A DNA stretch of 47,215 nucleotides from Clostridiales bacterium (GCA_022785125.1 JALFRA010000025.1:1-47215), one strand, 5' to 3'; counted from the stretch's first letter, positions 25,510 through 34,284 are shown. Program-made: numbers and translations. Notes: generated by a model from the letters alone, not told the origin.

Positions 25510-25896
25510 TTAGCCTTCGCCCTTCCAGAAGCCGTGGAGATTGCAGATCTCATAGGCCTCCACCTTATCGCTCCGGCAGAAGGTCTTCAGCTCAGGCGCG
25601 TCGCCGGGCTTGGGGAACTTCATGGTCACGGTGTCACCGTCCACCACAGCGATCAGAGAGATATAGTGTTCCGGCAACATGGGATGCTCCACACTACCCA
25701 CCTTGACGGTCACGGAGTTCCCGCTGCCATGAGCAGTCTTCTCCACCACAGGGACGTGCTTCTCCTGAGCCGCGTCGGTGGTATTGGGCACGATCTCTTC
25801 CATTTTCTGCCCGCAGCACATGACGGGCACGCCCTTGTCCACAACTTTGAAAATCACATTGCCGCAGTGCGCGCAGCGATACAGCTTGAACTCCAT
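25510..25896 (-). CDS. dfx: Desulfoferrodoxin / superoxide reductase (two-iron type)
   Basis: Reduces superoxide to peroxide without releasing oxygen, protecting strict anaerobes; rubrerythrin can then remove the peroxide. It has 128 residues. The N-terminal desulforedoxin Fe(Cys)4 site is visible as YRCAHCGNVIF and VPVMCCGQKM. The catalytic Fe(His)4Cys site is in EKHVPVVEK, VGSVEHPMLPEHYI and EICNLHGFWK. ATG 25896 is preceded by AAAGGATG. It sits in the perR operon, 73 nt after perR. Confidence 0.95.
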   Translation of the reverse strand: MEFKLYRCAHCGNVIFKVVDKGVPVMCCGQKMEEIVPNTTDAAQEKHVPVVEKTAHGSGNSVTVKVGSVEHPMLPEHYISLIAVVDGDTVTMKFPKPGDAPELKTFCRSDKVEAYEICNLHGFWKGEG

Positions 25897-25969
25897 GTTG
25901 TTACATCCTTTCTAATCACAGTATTGGCACTTCCGTGCAAAATAAACTTACCACATTACCAGAAAAAAC

Positions 25970-26353
25970 TCAATGTTTTGGTTTGCAATTTACACAAACC
26001 CCATGAAAAACCAACTCATGGGACCGAATATCATGGCCGCTGGCCAGCAGCGCCTTCTCGTCCAGCCCCTTGTCGTAGGGCAGATCCAGGTCAAAGACTC
26101 CGCCGCAGACCTCACACCGAAAATGTGAATGAGGCTCCACATTGGCGTCGTACCGCTCTACCGGAAAAGCCATCCGCACAGCAGCACCTTCGTCCACCAG
26201 CAAATTCAGGTTGCGGTATACCGTGCCCAAACTCAAATTGGGATTGGTTGGTTTGAGCCATTGATACACCATTTCAGCGGTGGGATGCTGGTCTGTGTGC
26301 ATCAGAGCTTCATAGATCAGCTCTCGCTGACGTGAGTATCGCTTTCCGTTCAT
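25970..26353 (-). CDS. perR: Fur family regulator, PerR-like
   Basis: Metal-dependent repressor of 127 residues. The winged helix (about 5-75, HPTAEMVYQWLKPTNPNLS and SLGTVYRNLNLLVDEG) is followed by the regulatory-metal site EPHSHFRCEVCGG (HxH plus CxxC) and a second CxxC (GVCVNCKPKH) for structural zinc. PerR rather than Fur is inferred from its operon with superoxide reductase and rubrerythrin. Its own promoter has a palindrome right after the -10, suggesting autorepression that would lift under peroxide. Confidence 0.9.
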   Translation of the reverse strand: MNGKRYSRQRELIYEALMHTDQHPTAEMVYQWLKPTNPNLSLGTVYRNLNLLVDEGAAVRMAFPVERYDANVEPHSHFRCEVCGGVFDLDLPYDKGLDEKALLASGHDIRSHELVFHGVCVNCKPKH

Positions 26354-26376
26354 ATGTCACCACTCTTTCTGTTGTA

Positions 26377-26395
26377 AACAGTAACTATTACTGTT
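26377..26395. promoter_or_regulatory. Putative PerR operator
   Basis: The 19-bp near-perfect palindrome AACAGTAACTATTACTGTT lies between the perR -10 and its ATG, so a bound dimer would block transcription. It differs from the Bacillus TTATAATNATTATAA box; assignment to PerR rests on position. Confidence 0.6.
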
Positions 26396-26401
26396 ATTGA
26401 T

Positions 26402-26430
26402 ATAATAGCAGACTCACCCAGTTCTTGCAA
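26402..26430 (-). promoter_or_regulatory. Sigma-A promoter of perR-dfx-rbr
   Basis: On the minus strand TTGCAA, 17-nt spacer, TATTAT, directly before the palindrome at 26377-26395. Confidence 0.7.
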
Positions 26431-26484
26431 GTCCTTTTTTTCATTTTCTCAAATTTTTTTCATCTCCTCTTCCCCGCAAACAAA

Positions 26485-26514
26485 ACGAGCCTGCCGCGCA
26501 GGCGGCAGACTCGT
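26485..26514 (-). terminator. Terminator after the phosphodiester glycosidase gene
   Basis: ACGAG-CCTGCC ... GGCAG-A-CTCGT stem-loop; on the minus strand it is followed by TTTTGTTTG. Confidence 0.75.
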
Positions 26515-26527
26515 TCTTTCCCGCGAT

Positions 26528-28081
26528 TTATTCGGACACAAAGACCTGAAGCGTAGACGTCAGATTACGTCCGGGGGTAGCCAGGGTCTGTCCCTTGTAG
26601 TACATAGCAGCGGAACCGCCGCCGTCCAGGTTAATGGCATCCACACAGCCCAGGGAAAGCATCAGATCCCGCATCTGCTCGATGCTGGCAGCCTTCACGT
26701 TGACCAGCAGCAGCTTACCATCCTTGGTGGTACCCACAGCGGTACGGGGCGTAACAGCGGTGGTGAAGCGTGCTTCCTTAAAGCCGTTGTCCAGACCGGT
26801 GAACTTCGCGCCGTCCTTCACCAGCCGGGGGGAACCGGACACCATCGTCTGCACACCGGTCAGGTCGAAGCCCTCCTCATCATCCCGCTGGAGGTAGGGC
26901 CGCAGAGCTACGGTGCGGCCCGCCTCAAACTGATTGAAGAAGTCGTAGTTGGTGACGGTGTCGCTGGAGTAGAGCACATAGCCGTTGGCGGGGATGGCTA
27001 CCGTCTGACCGGCGGACACCATCTGGAAGCTGGTGGTCACATTGTTGACCACGGTCAAAGCGGAACCGGGATAGGTGACCTGGAAAGAGGTCCCCCGGGC
27101 AGGGGTATAGAGTACCGCCTGGCCGCTGAACTGCTTCAGCATATTGACCTCGTAGGCGTCCCACCAGCGGTAGGCGCCGCCGTCTACCGTCTCAACGCGG
27201 ACAAAGACGGGGGGCCGGCCGTAGCGCATCTCGTTGGTATCGGTGATGCCCAGAGAGGACAGACCGGAGCTGGCATACATAAACTGGCCGTTCACCATCA
27301 GGTGGCCGATGGAGTCCTTGATAGCCTTTTCACTCTCAAAGAAGTTGGCATTGATCACCGCTGCCGCCCCGGAATTGGCAGCAATGGACTGGAAGCTGTT
27401 GGTGGTGTTAAGCTTGCCCCCCACCAGCGCCGACTTGACGCTCACCCGGGGGTCCTTCATATTGACGGTGATCACGTTGGCATTGACGGTGCCGGAGGCC
27501 AGCGTGTAACTCTTGGAGGTGAGGGTCACCGGGTCCTCTTTGGGGGTGGTCTTTTTCACCAGCTTCTGGACCTGGGGCAGGCTGGTGAGATCGTTCTTGT
27601 CCACCTCGCCGTTGGCGACCACCACGATCTGATTCTTGCCCTCCCATTCCACAGTCAGGCCCAGATTTTCGCTGACGAAGCGCACCGGCACGAAGGTGCG
27701 GTTGTTCTTGGCACGCATGGGCACATCCATGGTCACCTCTTTCCCGTTGACCAGGGCGGTGGTGGAGTCCAGCTCCAACTCCACCGAGGTGCCGTTCAGG
27801 GAGCAGCGCACACCATTGGTCTCCTGCACCCACTCCACGGTGCCGCCGAAGGCCTCGATCATCCGGCGGATGGGCAGCATGGTGCGGCCATTCTCCGCCA
27901 TCAGCACCACGGCGCTGCTGGTCTCGTCGATCTGAGTCACAGTTTCGCCGATCACGCACCAGGGGCTATTGTACCGCATGGTGATGACCAGATCGGGCTG
28001 TGCAGCGGAGGCGGCGGGGATCAGGCCCAGCATCAGCACCAGCGCGGCCAGCAGAGACAATACGCGTCTTTTCACAGGCAT
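26528..28081 (-). CDS. Secreted phosphodiester glycosidase (NAGPA domain) with stalk-type copper amine oxidase N-domain
   Basis: Exported protein of 517 residues. Signal peptide MPVKRRVLSLLAALVLMLGL with cleavage after about ASA. Residues about 45-170 form the copper amine oxidase N-terminal-like module seen in many Clostridia surface proteins (MLPIRRMIEAFGGTVEW and RTFVPVRFVSENLGLTVEW repeats). The C-terminal half is a NAGPA/phosphodiester glycosidase domain (AAVINANFFESEK early, DAINLDGGGSAAMYYKG near the end). The family cleaves GlcNAc-phosphodiesters; a wall-polymer substrate is inference. ATG 28081 follows GAGAGGATGT; an upstream ATG at 28177 overlaps the preceding terminator. Confidence 0.9.
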   Translation of the reverse strand: MPVKRRVLSLLAALVLMLGLIPAASAAQPDLVITMRYNSPWCVIGETVTQIDETSSAVVLMAENGRTMLPIRRMIEAFGGTVEWVQETNGVRCSLNGTSVELELDSTTALVNGKEVTMDVPMRAKNNRTFVPVRFVSENLGLTVEWEGKNQIVVVANGEVDKNDLTSLPQVQKLVKKTTPKEDPVTLTSKSYTLASGTVNANVITVNMKDPRVSVKSALVGGKLNTTNSFQSIAANSGAAAVINANFFESEKAIKDSIGHLMVNGQFMYASSGLSSLGITDTNEMRYGRPPVFVRVETVDGGAYRWWDAYEVNMLKQFSGQAVLYTPARGTSFQVTYPGSALTVVNNVTTSFQMVSAGQTVAIPANGYVLYSSDTVTNYDFFNQFEAGRTVALRPYLQRDDEEGFDLTGVQTMVSGSPRLVKDGAKFTGLDNGFKEARFTTAVTPRTAVGTTKDGKLLLVNVKAASIEQMRDLMLSLGCVDAINLDGGGSAAMYYKGQTLATPGRNLTSTLQVFVSE

Positions 28082-28175
28082 ACATCCTCTCTTTTCTCCC
28101 CAGCGGGAGTATTTAAGCTCAGTATACCAATTCTGAAAGGAAGCTTCAATGCTCTTGCCGCATAGTATTTCAGGC

Positions 28176-28206
28176 AAAAAGAAACCGGCAGAGCGCGCTC
28201 TGCCGG
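28176..28206 (-). terminator. Terminator after ygiQ
   Basis: A perfect 22-bp palindrome (28185-28206, arms CCGGCAGAGCG) followed on the minus strand by TTTCTTTTT. Confidence 0.8.
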
Positions 28207-28213
28207 CTGTTTG

Positions 28214-30178
28214 TTATCCCTTTCCCTTGCGGGGACGGGCATTCTTTTTGGGTTTGGCCACCGCCCAGCCCGCTTTACGGGTTGGTTTAGCCTGGGGCTT
28301 GGCGCCTTTCTGGGCCGCCGGTTTGCTCCCCTTGCCGGCTCTGCCTCGGTTAGATGTCTGTTTGCTCTCCTGAGGCTTGCCGTATTTCTCCGGCCGCAGC
28401 AGACAGTCTTTTCCGAAACCGATCAGGTCCTCCCGGTGGGCCCGATGGAGGGCCTCCCGTACCAGGATCCGTTTCTCAGGTCGCTTCCACTGCATCAGGG
28501 CCCGCTGCATAGCCTTCTCATGGGGATCCTTGGGCACATACACCGGCTTCATGGTCCGGGGATCAATGCCGGTATAGTACATACAGGTGGACAGGGTGCC
28601 CGGGGTGGGATAGAAGTCCTGGACCTGTTCGGGCTGACGGCCGGTGCGGTTGAGCCATTGGGCCAGCTCCACCGCATCATTCAGCGTACAGCCGGGGTGG
28701 GAGGACATGAGGTAGGGCACCAGGTACTGCTCCTTGCCGTACTTCTGGTTCAGGGACTCGTACTTCCGCTTGAATCTCTCGTATACCTCGATATGGGGCT
28801 TGCCCATGTAGTCCAGTACCGAATTGACGCAGTGCTCCGGGGCCACCTTCAGCTGGCCCGACACATGGTACTTCACCAGTTCGGCGAAGAACTCCCCGCT
28901 CTTATCCTTCTGCATAAAGTCGAAGCGGATGCCCGAGCGGATGAACACCTTTTTCACCCCCGGCACCGCCCGGATCTTCCGCAGCAGCATCAGGTAGTCG
29001 GTGTGGTCGGCGTCCAGGTTGGGACAGGCCTCTGGGGCCAGACAGGCCTTACCCCGGCACAGTCCGGCCTTCATCTGCTTCTTGCAGGCGGGACGCCGGA
29101 AGTTGGCGGTGGGCCCGCCCACGTCGTGGATGTAGCCCTTGAAGCCGGGGTGATGAGTCAGCCCTTCCACCTCTCTCAGCACACTCTCGTGGCTGCGGGA
29201 GGTGATGATCCGCCCCTGATGGAAGGCCAAAGAGCAGAAATTACAGGCGCCGAAGCATCCCCGGTTGTGAGCCACCGAGAAGCGCACCTCCTCAATGGCC
29301 GGCACGCCTCCCATATCATCGTACATGGGGTGGGGCTCCCGGACATAGGGCAGCTCGGCCACAAAGTCCAGCTCCGCCGTAGTAAGCGGCATGGCGGGGG
29401 GATTGACGATGAGCAACCGGTCCCCATGGCGCTGGAGGATGGCCTTCCCCCGCACCGGATCGTGCTCCTCATACTGGATCATATTGGCCACGGCATACTG
29501 CCGCTTATCGGTAGAAACCTGCTCATAGGAGGGGCACTCCACCTTGGGATAGGCGCAGGCGGAGGGATCTTTTGCAATAAAGGCAGTTCCCTTTACATCA
29601 GTGATCTCCCCCACCGGGGTACCGGAGGCCAAACGGGAGGCGATCTCCCGGGTGGCGGTCTCACCCATGCCGTACACCAGCAGATCAGCCTGGCTGTCAA
29701 AGAGCACCGAGCGGCGCACCTTGTCCTCCCAGTAGTCGTAATGGGCAAAGCGGCGGAGGGATGCTTCCAGCCCGCCGATGATCAGCGGGATGTCTCCAAA
29801 GGCCTCACGCACCTTATTGGCATACACGATGGAGGCCCGGTCGGGACGCAGTCCCGCCTGATTGCCCGGGGAATAGGCGTCGTCATGCCGGCGCTTCCGG
29901 GCGGCGGTATAGTGGGCCACCATGGAGTCCAGATTGCCGGCAGACAGCATCACCCCCAGCCTGGGCCGCCCCAGCACTGTAAAGGCCTCCGCCTTGCGCC
30001 AGTCCGGCTGGGCCAGGATGGCCACACGGTAGCCCTCGGCCTCCAGCACCCGGGAGATGATGGCGCAGCCAAAGGTGGGATGGTCCACATAGGCGTCGCC
30101 GGTGATAATGAGAAAGTCGTACCCGTCCCATCCACGCTCTTTCATATCCGCCATCGAGACGGGTAAAAATCCATTCAT
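28214..30178 (-). CDS. YgiQ family radical SAM protein
   Basis: Large radical SAM enzyme of unknown reaction (UPF0313), 654 residues. The SAM/[4Fe-4S] site is the CxxxCxxC in NRGCFGACNFCSLAFHQGR at about residue 300. The N-terminal half contains family segments FLIITGDAYVDHPTFG and LIIGGLEASLRRFAHYDYW. A second Cys cluster appears near CKKQMKAGLCRGKACLAPEA. The last about 60 residues are basic and low in complexity (Lys/Arg/Gly/Ala rich), suggesting nucleic acid contact. It is followed by a strong terminator and preceded by the phosphatase-GNAT fusion 12 nt upstream, likely the same transcript. Confidence 0.94.
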   Translation of the reverse strand: MNGFLPVSMADMKERGWDGYDFLIITGDAYVDHPTFGCAIISRVLEAEGYRVAILAQPDWRKAEAFTVLGRPRLGVMLSAGNLDSMVAHYTAARKRRHDDAYSPGNQAGLRPDRASIVYANKVREAFGDIPLIIGGLEASLRRFAHYDYWEDKVRRSVLFDSQADLLVYGMGETATREIASRLASGTPVGEITDVKGTAFIAKDPSACAYPKVECPSYEQVSTDKRQYAVANMIQYEEHDPVRGKAILQRHGDRLLIVNPPAMPLTTAELDFVAELPYVREPHPMYDDMGGVPAIEEVRFSVAHNRGCFGACNFCSLAFHQGRIITSRSHESVLREVEGLTHHPGFKGYIHDVGGPTANFRRPACKKQMKAGLCRGKACLAPEACPNLDADHTDYLMLLRKIRAVPGVKKVFIRSGIRFDFMQKDKSGEFFAELVKYHVSGQLKVAPEHCVNSVLDYMGKPHIEVYERFKRKYESLNQKYGKEQYLVPYLMSSHPGCTLNDAVELAQWLNRTGRQPEQVQDFYPTPGTLSTCMYYTGIDPRTMKPVYVPKDPHEKAMQRALMQWKRPEKRILVREALHRAHREDLIGFGKDCLLRPEKYGKPQESKQTSNRGRAGKGSKPAAQKGAKPQAKPTRKAGWAVAKPKKNARPRKGKG

Positions 30179-30190
30179 ATCGTTCCTCAG

Positions 30191-31351
30191 TTAGTCCTTG
30201 GTCTCATAACCAATGTATTTTTCCAGCAGATCCAGCTTCACACTGCCCTGCTCCTCCCCCGCCTTTTTAAAGCCGTACTTCTTGTAAAAGCGCTGAGCCA
30301 CGGCGTTCTCCGGAGCACAGCGCAGCCGCAGTCGGGTGCGGCCCAGGGGGCGGAATACCGACACCGCCTGGCCGATGAGCTGGACCCCCAGGCCCCGCTT
30401 CCGGTGCTGGGGATTCATGTACACAAAGGGGATGTAGCCGATGCCATCGTCGGCAAAGCGCTCCAGATCCAGCTGGAGCACGCCGGCCACCTCATCCCGC
30501 TGCATGGCAACTGTCAAGGCTTTTTCCTTGTCTTGTTCCCAACAGCGGCGGGCGTCCTTGCAGAAGCCGGCGCCGTCAAATGAGACCTCGCTGCCGTGGA
30601 TATCAATCCAGGCGTCGTGTCTGGCCGCCAGATAGAGTTTCTCTTCCCGTTCCAGGTCCAGCGAACGGAACCACATATTGGCGTCGGCAATGCTGCCCTC
30701 CCGGGACTTCCACCACTTCTGGCTGGCCAGGGTAGAGATCTCCTCCGGCAGGTGGGAGTTGTCGTTCTCATAGACAATGGAGATCTGGTCACCCTCTACC
30801 TCCAGGCAGGTGACGCCGGTATTATCGCTGTGACCCAGGCCATCCATCTCGCCGGGACCCAGGCCCCGGATGGCGCCCTGGAGACAGCGAATGGCAGAGC
30901 CATGGGAGAACAGAGCCACCGTCTGGCCGGGATGCCTGGCGGCGATATCCAGCACCGCGCCCTTCATCCGGGCCTGGACCTGGGCGAAGGTCTCGCCCCC
31001 CTCCACCTGGAACTCGGGGGAGGCATGGTTGAAGCGAATCAGCCGCATGGCATCGTGCCGCTCCAGCGCTCCCCAGGGCTTGTCCTCCCACTCCCCTACG
31101 CCGATCTCCCGCAGGGCGGGGGTGGTGTGGAGTTCCAGTCCATGGCTGGGGTAGATGGCCTTGGCGGTAGTCATGGTACGAAACAAATCGCTGGAATACA
31201 CCGCGTCGATATGCACGTTGGCGAACCGGCCCCGCAGGGCGGCAATCTGCCGGTAGCCGTTGTCGGTGATGAGGCTGTTGTACCAGCCGTGGACCCGGCG
31301 ATACAGGTTGCCCTCCGCCTCCGCGTGGCGGATGATGTATATCTTGGTCAT
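30191..31351 (-). CDS. Histidine phosphatase - GNAT acetyltransferase fusion
   Basis: A 386-residue two-domain protein. Residues 1 to about 200 are a histidine phosphatase/phosphoglycerate mutase-like domain: IYIIRHAEAEGN (RHG-type motif with RHA), SSDLFRTMTTAKAI, LREIGVGEWEDKPWG and VALFSHGSAIRCL with the second catalytic His. After a linker with MWFRSLDLEREEKLY, residues about 245-386 form a GNAT domain: YMNPQHRKRGLGVQLIGQA (acetyl-CoA loop) and APENAVAQRFYKKYGFKKAG. There is no frameshift between them. The substrates are unknown; the joining suggests phosphate removal and acetylation of one small molecule (inference). It lies between pyrD and ygiQ. Confidence 0.9.
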   Translation of the reverse strand: MTKIYIIRHAEAEGNLYRRVHGWYNSLITDNGYRQIAALRGRFANVHIDAVYSSDLFRTMTTAKAIYPSHGLELHTTPALREIGVGEWEDKPWGALERHDAMRLIRFNHASPEFQVEGGETFAQVQARMKGAVLDIAARHPGQTVALFSHGSAIRCLQGAIRGLGPGEMDGLGHSDNTGVTCLEVEGDQISIVYENDNSHLPEEISTLASQKWWKSREGSIADANMWFRSLDLEREEKLYLAARHDAWIDIHGSEVSFDGAGFCKDARRCWEQDKEKALTVAMQRDEVAGVLQLDLERFADDGIGYIPFVYMNPQHRKRGLGVQLIGQAVSVFRPLGRTRLRLRCAPENAVAQRFYKKYGFKKAGEEQGSVKLDLLEKYIGYETKD

Positions 31352-31382
31352 AAAACGAAACCTCTTTGGCTCAGGATAACAC

Positions 31383-32300
31383 TTACCAGGGGCGCACGCC
31401 GCCCGTCAGGTCGGAAACCTTGTCAAGGCCCTGGGCAGAAGCGATTGCCGCCAGGCCATCCCGCACCTTGATGGGGGCGTAGGGATCGGCGAAGCAGGCG
31501 GTGCCCACCGCCACGGCAGAGGCGCCCGCCAGCATCAGCTGGGCCGCATCCTCTCCCTTGGCCACGCCGCCCATGCCCAGGATGGGCAGATCCACGGCGC
31601 AGGCCACCTCCCACACCATCCGCACCGCCACGGGCAGCACGGCGGGGCCGGACAGGCCGCCGGTGTTCATCTTCAGAATGGGACGGCGGGTGTTCAGATC
31701 GATGCGCATACCCCGCAGGGTGTTGATGAGGGACAGGGCGTCGGCGCCGGCGTCAGCCACCGCACGGGCAATCTCGGTGATGTCGGTGACGTTGGGAGAC
31801 AGCTTCACCATCACGGGGACGGTGGAATGGCTCTTGGCCATTTTGGTGACTTCGGCGGCCAGCTCGGGCTTGGTGCCGTAGGCCAGACCGCCCGCCTTTA
31901 CGTTGGGGCAGGAGATGTTGACCTCGATCATGTCCACCCCCGCCGCCGACAGCTTCTCACACATGATGCCGTACTCCTCGGGGGTATTGCCCGAGATGTT
32001 GGCGATGATGGCCAGATCATGCTTCTTCAGCTCGGGCAGCTCGTGCTCGATAAAGGCGTCCACGCCGGGGTTCTGCAGGCCCACGGAGTTGAGGATACCC
32101 ATGGGGGTCTCGGCGATCCGGGGGGGCGGATTGCCCTCTCTTCTGTGAAGGGTAAGGCCCTTACAGCAAATACCGCCCAGCTCATTCAGGTTATAGAACT
32201 GGCCGTACTCCCTTCCAAAGCCGAAGGTACCGGAGGCCACCACCACCGGATTTTTCATCTTGACGCCCGCCAGATCGACGGACAGATCCACGTTAGACAT
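31383..32300 (-). CDS. pyrD: Dihydroorotate dehydrogenase, NAD-linked type 1B catalytic subunit
   Basis: FMN enzyme oxidising dihydroorotate to orotate in UMP synthesis; with PyrK it forms the heterotetramer that uses NAD. It has 305 residues. Motifs: NPVVVASGTFGFGREYG, NSVGLQNPGVDAF, EVNISCPNVKAGGLAYG with the active-site Cys, and C-terminal LPILGMGGVAKGEDAAQLMLAGASAV-type FMN phosphate site. ATG 32300 has AAGGAGGTGG upstream and overlaps the pyrK end by 8 nt. It is last in the pyr operon. Confidence 0.97.
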   Translation of the reverse strand: MSNVDLSVDLAGVKMKNPVVVASGTFGFGREYGQFYNLNELGGICCKGLTLHRREGNPPPRIAETPMGILNSVGLQNPGVDAFIEHELPELKKHDLAIIANISGNTPEEYGIMCEKLSAAGVDMIEVNISCPNVKAGGLAYGTKPELAAEVTKMAKSHSTVPVMVKLSPNVTDITEIARAVADAGADALSLINTLRGMRIDLNTRRPILKMNTGGLSGPAVLPVAVRMVWEVACAVDLPILGMGGVAKGEDAAQLMLAGASAVAVGTACFADPYAPIKVRDGLAAIASAQGLDKVSDLTGGVRPW

Positions 32301-33072
32301 TCCAGTCCACCTCCTTGGCGTCGAATACCGGACCATCCTTGCAGACGTGCTTCATGGTGCCGTCGGCCATCTGGACGGCGCAGCCCAGGCAGGCGCCCAC
32401 GCCGCAGGCCATCCGCTCCTCCAGGGAGACCTGGCAGGGCACACCGTACTCGGCCGCTACCTTGGCCACGTTCTTCAGCATGGGCTTGGGGCCGCAGGCC
32501 AGAACAGCTGTAAAGTTTTTATCCTTTTCAAGGATATCCTTCAGCTGGGCGTCCACAAAGCCGTGGCGGCCCAGGGAACCGTCGTCACTGCAGAGGTAAA
32601 CCGCCTCGCAGTAGTCCCGGTAATCCTCCACCAGCATGGCCCGGTCGGCAGACCGGAAGCCCAGCACGGCGGTGGAGTTCCTGGCGGTAAAGGCGGCCTG
32701 ACCCAGCAGCGGGGGCACGCCGATGCCGCCGCCCACCAGCAGCAGCCGGTCATTGGGGGTAACGGTGAAGCCGTTGCCCAAGGGGCCAAGCACATTCACC
32801 TTGTCCCCCACCTGGCGCTGAGCCAGCCACTTGGTACCCTCACCCCGCACCTCAAAGACCACGCGGGCAGTATCGTGGGGCTCGTCCTCCTGGACCATGC
32901 AAACCGAGATGGGCCGGCGGAGAAGCAGGCCCTCTCCGCAGGCGATATGGAGGAACTGACCGGCCATCAGGCCCTCCTTTTTCACCATGTCCCCCACTTC
33001 CAGGGTAAAGGACCAGGCGAAGTCGTTCAGCTTGGATACATCTACAATGGTACAGATCTGTTCAATGGGCAT
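32293..33072 (-). CDS. pyrK: Dihydroorotate dehydrogenase B electron-transfer subunit
   Basis: Passes electrons from PyrD to NAD through FAD and a [2Fe-2S] cluster. It has about 259 residues. The FAD domain shows GEGLLLRRPISVCMV, the NAD domain LLLVGGGIGVPPLLGQA, and the cluster Cys residues ERMACGVGACLGCAVQM plus HVCKDGPVF near the C-terminus. Start choice: ATG 33072 follows GAGGG by 5 nt; ATG 33084 or GTG 33090 are alternatives that abut the zinc-ribbon gene's stop. Confidence 0.95.
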   Translation of the reverse strand: MPIEQICTIVDVSKLNDFAWSFTLEVGDMVKKEGLMAGQFLHIACGEGLLLRRPISVCMVQEDEPHDTARVVFEVRGEGTKWLAQRQVGDKVNVLGPLGNGFTVTPNDRLLLVGGGIGVPPLLGQAAFTARNSTAVLGFRSADRAMLVEDYRDYCEAVYLCSDDGSLGRHGFVDAQLKDILEKDKNFTAVLACGPKPMLKNVAKVAAEYGVPCQVSLEERMACGVGACLGCAVQMADGTMKHVCKDGPVFDAKEVDWNV

Positions 33073-33090
33073 ACTATCCCTCATTTCCAC

Positions 33091-33345
33091 TTATTTGGCA
33101 GACTCGTCCCCGCGGACGGTCTCAGTCATGGTCTTCAGATCCATGATGCTGCCGCACACCGGACAGATCCGGTTGCGGCGCATGGTGCCGCAGGTGGGGC
33201 AGCGGAAGGGCTCCGCTGCCACCAGTCCCGCCGCGATCTGCTGCTGAAGGATCTCCTGCCAGTTCCATTCCCGGTGCTGGCCGATCTTCCATTTACTGAC
33301 CTCGTCCTCACGGACACCTTGTTTCTCTTTCTCTTGCTCTGACAT
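33091..33345 (-). CDS. Small zinc-ribbon protein in the pyr operon (84 aa)
   Basis: An 84-residue protein with a charged N-terminal half (WNWQEILQQQIAAGLVAAEP) and a compact two-knuckle zinc ribbon FRCPTCGTMRRNRICPVCGS. It has no signal or membrane segment. It lies between pyrF (12 nt upstream) and pyrK (18 nt downstream or overlapping its alternative starts), all in one orientation, so it is translated with the pyrimidine enzymes. I know of no pyrimidine enzyme subunit like it; a regulator, chaperone or metal carrier for the PyrK/PyrD complex are possibilities only. Confidence 0.8.
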   Translation of the reverse strand: MSEQEKEKQGVREDEVSKWKIGQHREWNWQEILQQQIAAGLVAAEPFRCPTCGTMRRNRICPVCGSIMDLKTMTETVRGDESAK

Positions 33346-33357
33346 AGGCCGCTCCGG

Positions 33358-34284
33358 TTACGCGATGGTAGTAAAGCGGGCAATGTCGTCCCGCATGGCA
33401 ATCGCGGCGCTGCGGGCGGCCTCCTGGTAGTCCATGCCGTCCTTTCCGGTCTTCTGCCAGGCGCAGATGATGCCGCGGGAGGAGTTGACGATGGCGCCAT
33501 GGCCATCCTTCTGGAAGGCATACTGCACATCCTCGGCAGTGCCGCCCTGGGCGCCGTAGCCGGGCACCAGCAGGAAGGTGTGGGGCATCCGGGCGCGCAG
33601 CTTCTGCAGCTCTTCCGGATAGGTGGCGCCTGCCACCGCACCGGCCATAGTGTAGCCGTACTTGCCCTCGGTGCCCGCGCCCCACTTCTCAATGAGGTCG
33701 GCCATCAGGCCGTACACGGTGTCGCCCTCACCGGCGGACACGTTCTGCAGCTCGCCGGAGCCGGGATTGGAGGTCTTGGCCAGGATGAAGGCGCACTTAT
33801 CCAGCTCCTTACAGGTCTTGAGGAAGGGGTTGACGCTGTCGGCCCCCATGTAGCCGTTGAGGGTGACGCAGTCGGCGTCGAAGGCGCTGAGGGTCTGCTC
33901 CCCTACCTTGGTCTTACCCAGCCAGCCGTCGGAATAGGCCTCGGCGGTGGAGCCGATGTCGCCCCGCTTGATGTCGGCGATAACATACAGCCCCTGCTCC
34001 TTGGCGTAGCGGATGGTGCGCTCCAGCACCTCCATGCCCCGCCAGCCCAGGCGCTCATAGTAAGCGGACTGAGGCTTGACGGCGGGCACGATGTCCTTCA
34101 GTGCGTCCATCAGGCCGCAGTTGAAGCGGTAAATGGCCTCGGCGGCACCCTCCAGGGTCTCGCCGTACTTGTCATAGCACTCCTTGCGGATGTGGGCGGG
34201 CACATACTCCGGCTTGGGGTCCAGACCCGCCACGGTGGGGTTTTTCTTGGCAATGATGGCTTCCTGCAGACGATCGAAGGACAT
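33358..34284 (-). CDS. pyrF: Orotidine-5'-phosphate decarboxylase (long, type 2)
   Basis: Final step of UMP synthesis: decarboxylates OMP. At 308 residues it is the longer PyrF subfamily. The catalytic Asp-Lys-Asp array is in VIADIKRGDIGSTAEAYSDG. N-terminal VAGLDPKPEYVP and C-terminal LLVPGYGAQGGTAEDVQ (phosphate-binding loop) support it. TGTCCTT/AAAGGAGAA-like sequence precedes ATG 34284. It follows pyrC by 30 nt. Confidence 0.96.
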   Translation of the reverse strand: MSFDRLQEAIIAKKNPTVAGLDPKPEYVPAHIRKECYDKYGETLEGAAEAIYRFNCGLMDALKDIVPAVKPQSAYYERLGWRGMEVLERTIRYAKEQGLYVIADIKRGDIGSTAEAYSDGWLGKTKVGEQTLSAFDADCVTLNGYMGADSVNPFLKTCKELDKCAFILAKTSNPGSGELQNVSAGEGDTVYGLMADLIEKWGAGTEGKYGYTMAGAVAGATYPEELQKLRARMPHTFLLVPGYGAQGGTAEDVQYAFQKDGHGAIVNSSRGIICAWQKTGKDGMDYQEAARSAAIAMRDDIARFTTIA

